This document shows positions 32,751 through 37,459 of a stretch of DNA of 37,459 bases, in pieces. This DNA comes from Pseudomonas sp. NBRC 111124 (GTDB lineage: Bacteria; Pseudomonadota; Gammaproteobacteria; Pseudomonadales; Pseudomonadaceae): positions 1 through 37,459 of the forward strand of contig NZ_BCBA01000052.1 of NCBI RefSeq assembly GCF_001320245.1, read 5' to 3'. The notes beneath the pieces were generated by a model, which made no database searches, was not told the DNA's origin, and was given only the letters and a program-made list of their open reading frames with translations. The position numbers and the translations under genes are program-made. Every line of letters starts with the position of its first letter. Position 1 is the first letter of the stretch.

Positions 32751-33512
32751 ATGCACACCTACAAGAAGTTCCTCCTGGCAGCCGCTGCCACGCTGGTGAT
32801 GTCGGCAAACGCCATGGCCGCGGAAAAACTGCGCATGGGTATCGAAGCCGCCTACCCACCGTTCAACAACAAGGATGCCAGCGGCCAAGTGGTCGGCTTC
32901 GACAAGGACATCGGCGACGCCCTCTGCGCCAAGATGAAAGTCGAGTGCGAAGTGGTCACCTCCGACTGGGACGGCATCATCCCGGCCCTGAACGCCAAGA
33001 AGTTCGACTTCATCATCTCGTCGCTGTCGATCACCGACGAGCGCAAGCAGGCCGTCGACTTCACCGACCCGTACTACTCGAACAAGCAGCAGTTCATCGC
33101 GCCGAAGAACGTCGACTTCAAGACTGACGACAAGTCGCTCGAAGGCAAGACCATCGGCACCCAGCGCGCCACCCAGGCTGCGACCTGGCTGGACGATCAC
33201 GGCGGCATGGACGGCAAGTTCAAGGTCAACCTGTACGACGGCCAGGAAAACGCCTACCTCGACCTCACCGCTGGCCGCGTCGACGCGATCCTGGCCGACA
33301 AGTACGCCAACTACGACTGGCTGAAATCCGAGGCCGGCAAGAACTACGAGTTCAAGGGCGAACCGGTCAACGACAGCGACAAGGTCGGCATTGCCGTACG
33401 CAAGGGCGACAACGAGCTTCGTAACAAGCTCAATGCCGCGCTGAAGGAAATTGTCGCCGACGGCACCTACAAGAAGATCAACGACAAGTACTTCCCATTC
33501 AGCATCTATTGA
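32751..33512 (+). CDS. Polar amino acid ABC transporter binding protein
   Basis: This 253-residue periplasmic binding protein belongs to SBP family 3 (HisJ/ArgT/AotJ-like). The signal peptide MHTYKKFLLAAAATLVMSAN ends near AMAAEKL. The family pattern GIEAAYPPFNNKDASGQVVG is followed by FDKDIGDALCAKM, which holds the first ligand strand, and RVDAILADKYANYDWL sits in the second lobe. Two cysteines in DALCAKMKVECE may form the usual disulphide. The ATG at 32751 has GGAG upstream. A 13-bp hairpin after the stop probably raises its mRNA stability relative to the permeases. Confidence 0.93.
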   Translation: MHTYKKFLLAAAATLVMSANAMAAEKLRMGIEAAYPPFNNKDASGQVVGFDKDIGDALCAKMKVECEVVTSDWDGIIPALNAKKFDFIISSLSITDERKQAVDFTDPYYSNKQQFIAPKNVDFKTDDKSLEGKTIGTQRATQAATWLDDHGGMDGKFKVNLYDGQENAYLDLTAGRVDAILADKYANYDWLKSEAGKNYEFKGEPVNDSDKVGIAVRKGDNELRNKLNAALKEIVADGTYKKINDKYFPFSIY

Positions 33513-33521
33513 TTCGCCCCC

Positions 33522-33552
33522 GACAGGCACCGCCGCTGAGGCGGTGCTTGTC
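33522..33552 (+). other. Stabilising hairpin after the binding-protein gene
   Basis: GACAGGCACCGCC (33522-33534) pairs with GGCGGTGCTTGTC (33540-33552), 13 bp with one G-U and a 5-nt loop. No T tract follows. It lies between the binding-protein and permease genes, as hairpins often do in such operons. Confidence 0.7.
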
Positions 33553-33570
33553 CCTTGAACACAGTTGCCC

Positions 33571-34263
33571 ATGAATATCGACCTGCACGGATTCGGTCCG
33601 GCCATGATGGCCGGCACCCTGATGACCGTAAAACTGGCGCTCTGCGCCCTGCTGCTGGGGCTGGTCCTGGGCCTGCTCGGCGCCTTGGCCAAGACTTCCA
33701 CGATCAAGCCATTGCAATGGCTTGGCGGCTTCTACTCGACCCTGGTGCGCGGCGTGCCCGAGCTGCTCTGGGTCCTGCTCATTTACTTCGGCACCGTCGG
33801 CCTGATGAACAGCCTCGGCGAAGCGCTGAACATGCCGGGCCTGGAGCTCAGCGCGTTCGCCGCCGGCGTCATCGCCCTGGGCCTGTGCTTCGGCGCCTAT
33901 GCCACCGAAGTGTTCCGTGGCGCGATCCTGGCGATCCCCAAGGGCCACCGTGAAGCCGGCCTGGCGCTGGGCCTGTCCAAGGGCCGCATCCTGTCGCGGA
34001 TCATCCTGCCGCAGATGTGGCGCATCGCGCTGCCCGGCCTTGGCAACCTGTTCATGATCCTGATGAAGGACACCGCGCTGGTGTCGGTGATCGGCCTGGA
34101 AGAAATCATGCGCCACGCGCAGATCGGCGTGACCGTGACCAAAGAGCCGTTCACCTTCTACATGGTCGCGGCCTGCATCTACCTGAGCCTGACCGTGGTC
34201 GCCATGACTGGCATGCACTTCATGGAAAAGCGCGCCGCTCGCGGCTTTGCGAGGGCCGAATAA
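33571..34263 (+). CDS. Polar amino acid ABC transporter permease (HisQ-like)
   Basis: This 230-residue inner-membrane permease has about five hydrophobic segments. The HisQ/GlnP-type N-terminus GTLMTVKLALCALLLGLVLG is followed by LVRGVPELLWVLLIYFG. The EAA loop is GHREAGLALGLSKGRILSRI and ends at ILPQMWRIALPG. The ATG at 33571 is the likely start; no strong ribosome site is present, so coupling or the upstream hairpin may influence translation. It pairs with the next permease as a heterodimer. Its stop is directly followed by the next ATG. Confidence 0.92.
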   Translation: MNIDLHGFGPAMMAGTLMTVKLALCALLLGLVLGLLGALAKTSTIKPLQWLGGFYSTLVRGVPELLWVLLIYFGTVGLMNSLGEALNMPGLELSAFAAGVIALGLCFGAYATEVFRGAILAIPKGHREAGLALGLSKGRILSRIILPQMWRIALPGLGNLFMILMKDTALVSVIGLEEIMRHAQIGVTVTKEPFTFYMVAACIYLSLTVVAMTGMHFMEKRAARGFARAE

Positions 34264-34953
34264 ATGAATTGGGAAGTCATCCTCAAATGGCTGCCGCGCC
34301 TGGCCCAGGGCGCGACCCTGACCCTGGAGCTGCTGGCCATTGCCGTGATCGCCGGGCTGATCCTGGCCATCCCGCTGGGCATCGCCCGCTCTTCGCGCCA
34401 TTGGTACGTGCGCGCGGTGCCGTTCAGCTACATCTTCTTCTTCCGTGGCACGCCGCTGCTGGTGCAGCTGTTTCTGGTCTACTACGGCCTGGCGCAGTTC
34501 GACGCCGTGCGCTCCAGCAGCCTGTGGCCGTACCTGCGCGATCCGTTCTGGTGCACGGCGCTGACCATGACCCTGCACACCGCCGCTTACATCGCCGAGA
34601 TCCTGCGCGGTGCGCTGCAGTCGATCCCCAAGGGCGAGATCGAAGCGGCACGGGCGCTGGGCATGTCGCGGGGCAAGACGCTGTTCTACATCATGCTGCC
34701 GCGCGCCTCGCGCATCGGCCTGCCGGCCTACAGCAACGAAGTGATCCTGATGCTCAAGGCCAGCGCACTGGCCAGCACCGTGACCCTTCTGGATCTGACC
34801 GGCATGGCCCGCACGATCATCGCCCGAACCTACCTGCCGGTGGAGATCTTCTTCGCCGCCGGGGTGTTCTACCTGGTGATCTCGTTCGTACTGGTGCAAG
34901 GCTTCAAGCTGCTGGAGCGCTGGTTGCGCGTGGACGCCTGCCAGGGTCGTTAA
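34264..34953 (+). CDS. Polar amino acid ABC transporter permease (HisM-like)
   Basis: This 229-residue inner-membrane permease is the second half of the transporter channel. Family features are GATLTLELLAIAVIAGLILA, FFRGTPLLVQLFLVYYGL, and the EAA loop KGEIEAARALGMSRGKTLFY. The start codon immediately follows the stop of the previous permease (TAAATG). It is the last gene of the operon; a REP pair follows 10 bp later. Confidence 0.92.
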   Translation: MNWEVILKWLPRLAQGATLTLELLAIAVIAGLILAIPLGIARSSRHWYVRAVPFSYIFFFRGTPLLVQLFLVYYGLAQFDAVRSSSLWPYLRDPFWCTALTMTLHTAAYIAEILRGALQSIPKGEIEAARALGMSRGKTLFYIMLPRASRIGLPAYSNEVILMLKASALASTVTLLDLTGMARTIIARTYLPVEIFFAAGVFYLVISFVLVQGFKLLERWLRVDACQGR

Positions 34954-34962
34954 ACCTTCACT

Positions 34963-35059
34963 GCCGCTTTCGCGGGCTCGCCCGCTCCCACAGTTACTGC
35001 GCCATTCTTGAGGTTGGCGCCATACTTGTGGGAGCGGGCGAGCCCGCGAAGAGGCCCTC
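34963..35059. repeat. Inverted REP pair after the ABC operon
   Basis: TTTCGCGGGCTCGCCCGCTC (from about 34968) and GAGCGGGCGAGCCCGCGAAG (to about 35051) are opposed. The spacer also has an inverted GCGCCA/TGGCGC. It lies between two same-strand units. Confidence 0.85.
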
Positions 35060-35089
35060 AAAACCACCACACACCTCAAGCCCCGCCCC

Positions 35090-36295
35090 ATGTCCACCTA
35101 CCTCCACAGCCACCAGTTGCACGACCGCTTCCTGGCCCTCGACCAGTTCCTGACCGAGCACCAACCGCTGTGGAAACCCCGGCCCTTCACCGCCCTGCGC
35201 CTGGACTGGGAAGCCCAATACCCTGAACTCGCCGCCCACCTGCGCCAGTGCTCACTGGCCGACGCCGAAGCCGACATCAACCCACAAGGCCTGCCCGCCC
35301 CGTTCCCGCAATTGGCCGCGCAAGCCGAGCAACTGGCAGCCTTGGGCGAACTCCCCGACACCGGCCTACCCGCCGCCGGCCACCGACTCGACGTCGCCGT
35401 GCCGGGCCGCAAGTGGCAGCAGATCGAAGCCTTCAGCCGCCGCTTGGGCTTTCGCGAGCGCACCCGGCACTGGCTCGACTGGTGCTCCGGAAAGGGCCAC
35501 CTCGGCCGCCGCCTGCTGCAACCCGGCCAACAGCTGACCTGCCTGGAATACAACGCCGAGCTGGTCGCCGCCGGCCAGGCCCTGAGCGACCACCACCACC
35601 TGCCTGCGACCCACATCCACCAGGATGTAATGGCTGCCGGCAGCACCCAGCACCTGAACCACGAGAATAGCGTGGTCGCCCTGCACGCCTGCGGGGAGCT
35701 GCACGTGCACCTGCTGCGCCAGGCCAGCCAGCAAGGCTGCCGCCACCTGGCCGTGGCCCCCTGCTGCTACAACCGCATCCCGGGCGAGCACTATCAGCCG
35801 TTATCCACAGCCGCGCTGCACTCCTCGCTGCAGCTGAGCATGATCGACCTGGGCCTGCCGCTGAACGAAGCCGTCACCGCCAGCGCCCGCGTGCGCCATC
35901 AACGTGATTGCTCCATGGCCCGTCGCCTGGGCTTCGACCTGCTGCAACGCGATCAGCGCCAGTGCGATGAATACCTGTCCACCCCTTCCCTGCCGGTCGC
36001 CTGGCTGGACAAGCCTTTCGAGCAGTACTGCCGCGAGCTGGCCGACCTGCGCAAGGTCGAGCTCAGTGGCAACCCGGACTGGGCCGCGCTGGAGGCCGCC
36101 GGTTGGCAGCGCCTGGCCGAGGTGCGCAACCTCGAGCGCCTGCGCAACCTGTTCCGCCGCCCGCTGGAGCTGTGGCTGGTGCTCGATCGCGCCCTGTTCC
36201 TCGAAGAACAGGGCTACAACGTTCAGCTGGGTACTTTCTGCAATTACCTGCTCACCCCACGCAACCTGCTGCTACTGGCGGAACGTGACCGTTAG
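35090..36295 (+). CDS. SAM-dependent methyltransferase (Methyltransf_32/METTL25-like)
   Basis: This 401-residue cytosolic protein has a class I methyltransferase core in the middle. Motif I is WLDWCSGKGHLGRRLL, the acidic loop is CLEYNAEL, and then come VVALHACGELH and the hallmark VAPCCYNRIPG. This combination marks the Methyltransf_32 group, which includes proteins annotated as rRNA-like or protein methyltransferases; the substrate is not known. The helical C-terminal 150 residues are probably a target-binding domain. The start overlaps no other gene, and only a weak ribosome site is visible. A perfect DnaA-box sequence lies inside it at 35801-35809. Confidence 0.85.
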   Translation: MSTYLHSHQLHDRFLALDQFLTEHQPLWKPRPFTALRLDWEAQYPELAAHLRQCSLADAEADINPQGLPAPFPQLAAQAEQLAALGELPDTGLPAAGHRLDVAVPGRKWQQIEAFSRRLGFRERTRHWLDWCSGKGHLGRRLLQPGQQLTCLEYNAELVAAGQALSDHHHLPATHIHQDVMAAGSTQHLNHENSVVALHACGELHVHLLRQASQQGCRHLAVAPCCYNRIPGEHYQPLSTAALHSSLQLSMIDLGLPLNEAVTASARVRHQRDCSMARRLGFDLLQRDQRQCDEYLSTPSLPVAWLDKPFEQYCRELADLRKVELSGNPDWAALEAAGWQRLAEVRNLERLRNLFRRPLELWLVLDRALFLEEQGYNVQLGTFCNYLLTPRNLLLLAERDR

Positions 36296-36308
36296 CCGCA
36301 GCACAACC

Positions 36309-36317
36309 TGTGGATAA
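36309..36317 (-). promoter_or_regulatory. Perfect DnaA-box sequence
   Basis: TGTGGATAA here is the complement of TTATCCACA. A second perfect copy on the opposite strand lies at 35801-35809. The rest of the 292-bp gap up to 36587 holds no gene and no AT-rich unwinding region, so an origin is not indicated; DnaA titration is possible. Confidence 0.4.
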
Positions 36318-36509
36318 GTCTGTGAACAAGCTTTTGATGACTGGATGGAGCCAAGCGCTATTTCAAACGTTTGGCTTATTCCGGCATACGCCTCAAGCCC
36401 AGTAAAAACAGGTGTTTGCGCAAAGACCGGCGGTATGGAGAAGCGGCATGCCTTTCGCGCAACGTGGCAATGCCTCTTGTGCATAAACAAAAATTCGATT
36501 AGGCAATAG

Positions 36510-36585
36510 CCCCCACAGGTACACCCAGAAATAAGGCCTGATTGCATACCTTGTGGGAGCGGGCGCGCCCGCGAAGGGGCCCTCG
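36510..36585. repeat. Single REP with degraded partner
   Basis: CTTGTGGGAGCGGGCGCGCC (36550-36569), continuing CGCGAAGGGGCCC, is one full REP. The opposite copy is reduced to GCCCCCACAGGTAC near 36509-36521. It lies just past the DUF3077 gene stop. Confidence 0.7.
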
Positions 36586-36587
36586 AA

Positions 36588-36860
36588 TCAATGCACTTTG
36601 TGCTTGGCAAGCTCGATATCGTTCATCAACGCCTTGGCCAGCGCCAAGAGATAATCCGCAGCGCCCAACAGCTTGTGGTCATCCTCCATATCCCCCTCGC
36701 GCACAAGGTGCTTGATATAGCCGAGCAACACCGACACATGCTCGTAGGCATGATCGATAGGGATACCCGGCTGCACGCGTAGCAGATCGACTGTCGGGTT
36801 GCCTGCTTCCAGAAAGGTCTCCACGCCCGCCGTGACGAGGGTATTAGCGGTATCACTCAT
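36588..36860 (-). CDS. DUF3077 family protein
   Basis: This 90-residue protein (from MSDTANTLVT) has the DUF3077 pattern: LRVQPGIPIDHAYEHVSVLL near the middle, then GYIKHLVREG and LLGAADYLLALAKALMNDIE. It is helical, soluble and typical of Pseudomonas, with no known function. An ATG 18 nt upstream is possible but less conserved. Its start overlaps the 3' end of the DUF6124 gene by 8 nt, so the two are made together. Confidence 0.85.
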   Translation of the reverse strand: MSDTANTLVTAGVETFLEAGNPTVDLLRVQPGIPIDHAYEHVSVLLGYIKHLVREGDMEDDHKLLGAADYLLALAKALMNDIELAKHKVH

Positions 36861-37125
36861 GCGCCTGTCCCTCCTCATCGCTCATGCTCGCCAATGCATG
36901 CAGGAACAGGATCAGTGCCGATTCGGCGGCAAAGGCGGCGTTGGCCAATGTGTTCAAGCCAGGTTCACCAGCGTGAAGGCGGCAGTGTTCATCGATGGTT
37001 TCGGCGACGCCGCGGATCAGCTCCGCGCCATGGGTGATGGCATCTTCGGAGGAGATGTCGCTGTGGACGGAGAAGTATGGGGTTTGGATTAAGTAACGAG
37101 GTGGATCCGGAACGATTTTTTTCAT
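36853..37125 (-). CDS. DUF6124 family protein
   Basis: This 90-residue protein starts MKKIVPDPPRYLIQTPYFSV and contains the SVHSDISSEDAITHGAELIR segment followed by VAETIDEHC. This layout is known from Pseudomonas DUF6124 proteins, which usually sit next to DUF3077 genes. It has a basic N-terminus and a helical remainder. I chose the ATG at 37125 because AGGGA lies upstream and homology starts there; the longer frame is unsupported. The function is unknown. The region upstream (37126-37459) should carry its promoter. Confidence 0.85.
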   Translation of the reverse strand: MKKIVPDPPRYLIQTPYFSVHSDISSEDAITHGAELIRGVAETIDEHCRLHAGEPGLNTLANAAFAAESALILFLHALASMSDEEGQAHE

Positions 37126-37459
37126 AATGGAAATCCCTATGTTCAGACAGGGATTGCCACTCTCATTCTTTCTCACGGAACAAAGGCGGCAACCGTACAC
37201 GGGGTGAGAAACCGAGTGAACATAGGAAGCTCGGCCAGACCGAAATCTGCCCGCGCACGGTCGCCATAACGCAGCCGCTACATTCATATCGGGTTCTCAC
37301 ACCCGGTCACCAGTTTTGGCGACCCGAGAACGTTAGCCCCGGGGCATTTCCCCGCCAATGGTGAACGGTCGACTGCGCTCGTAGGATAATTCCCAAATAC
37401 CCCAATCCTGAAGCATTTGGTCTCAAGTTCAGAAATCCCTCACAAAATCACCGCTGTCT
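37126..37459. promoter_or_regulatory. Upstream region of the DUF6124/DUF3077 unit
   Basis: These 334 bp to the window edge contain no gene I can support. A GC-rich palindrome, GCCCCGGGGC, lies near 37336-37345. No clear promoter boxes were recognised. Confidence 0.3.

Noticed and set aside
33499..35097. 532-codon minus-strand frame rich in Gln, His and Arg
   Set aside because: Antisense to the two permease genes and the REP pair. Composition is an artefact of codon bias on the other strand.
35801..36317. Replication origin
   Set aside because: Only two DnaA boxes, no AT-rich unwinding region, and none of the dnaA, dnaN, gidA or rpmH neighbours.
7943..36585. CRISPR array
   Set aside because: The repeats are inverted REP pairs at scattered intergenic sites, not regularly spaced direct repeats, and no cas genes are present.

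Overview
The window looks like chromosomal DNA of a Pseudomonas of the P. putida group. The reasons are high-GC coding, the dgcA/cdhR/caiX/cdhCAB/gbdR/sdaB/cbcXWV gene set in the order known for Pseudomonas quaternary-amine catabolism, DUF3077/DUF6124 proteins, and many paired REP elements of the 'cgcgggcaagcccgctccyacag' type. No integrase, transposase, phage or CRISPR array is visible.

Region 1 (1-19 kb) is a quaternary ammonium compound regulon. On the minus strand lie an M19 dipeptidase-like gene, a DUF5943 gene and dgcA. After an accessory insert (an LprI-like periplasmic protein and two adjacent genes of unknown function) comes cdhR, divergent from caiX-cdhC-cdhA-cdhB. A second accessory insert follows: a metzincin lipoprotein, a structured minus-strand RNA candidate and a small unknown gene. 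Then come gbdR and sdaB on the minus strand, and the transporter operon cbcX-cbcW-cbcV on the plus strand. In known biology, CaiX and CbcX deliver carnitine and choline to the shared CbcWV core. CdhA, CdhC and CdhB turn carnitine into glycine betaine. DgcA works at the dimethylglycine step. Later steps give serine, which SdaB deaminates to pyruvate. CdhR and GbdR are the activators.

Region 2 (19-24 kb) is the histidine operon hisB-hisH-DUF2164-hisA-hisF, read leftward, next to an OFA-type MFS transporter. Region 3 (24.3-28.2 kb) is asmA-mutY-yggX, linked by 4-nt overlaps, followed by tRNA-Phe with a readable promoter and terminator. Region 4 (28.2-37.4 kb) holds a PPK2 polyphosphate kinase, a conserved unknown protein, a GABA-type permease, a polar amino-acid ABC transporter operon (ATPase, binding protein, two permeases), a SAM methyltransferase and an overlapping DUF6124/DUF3077 pair.

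The most notable observations are these. The unknown genes at 4524-5216 and 5285-5902 appear to be diverged paralogues separated by a strong hairpin. A likely small RNA with three hairpins and a terminator lies at about 11.89-12.03 kb on the minus strand. The M19 protein lacks most of the classical metal ligands. DgcA lacks one of the four Fe-S cysteines seen in relatives such as trimethylamine dehydrogenase. Two 17-bp direct repeats exactly 21 bp apart upstream of cbcX look like an AraC-family (GbdR) operator.
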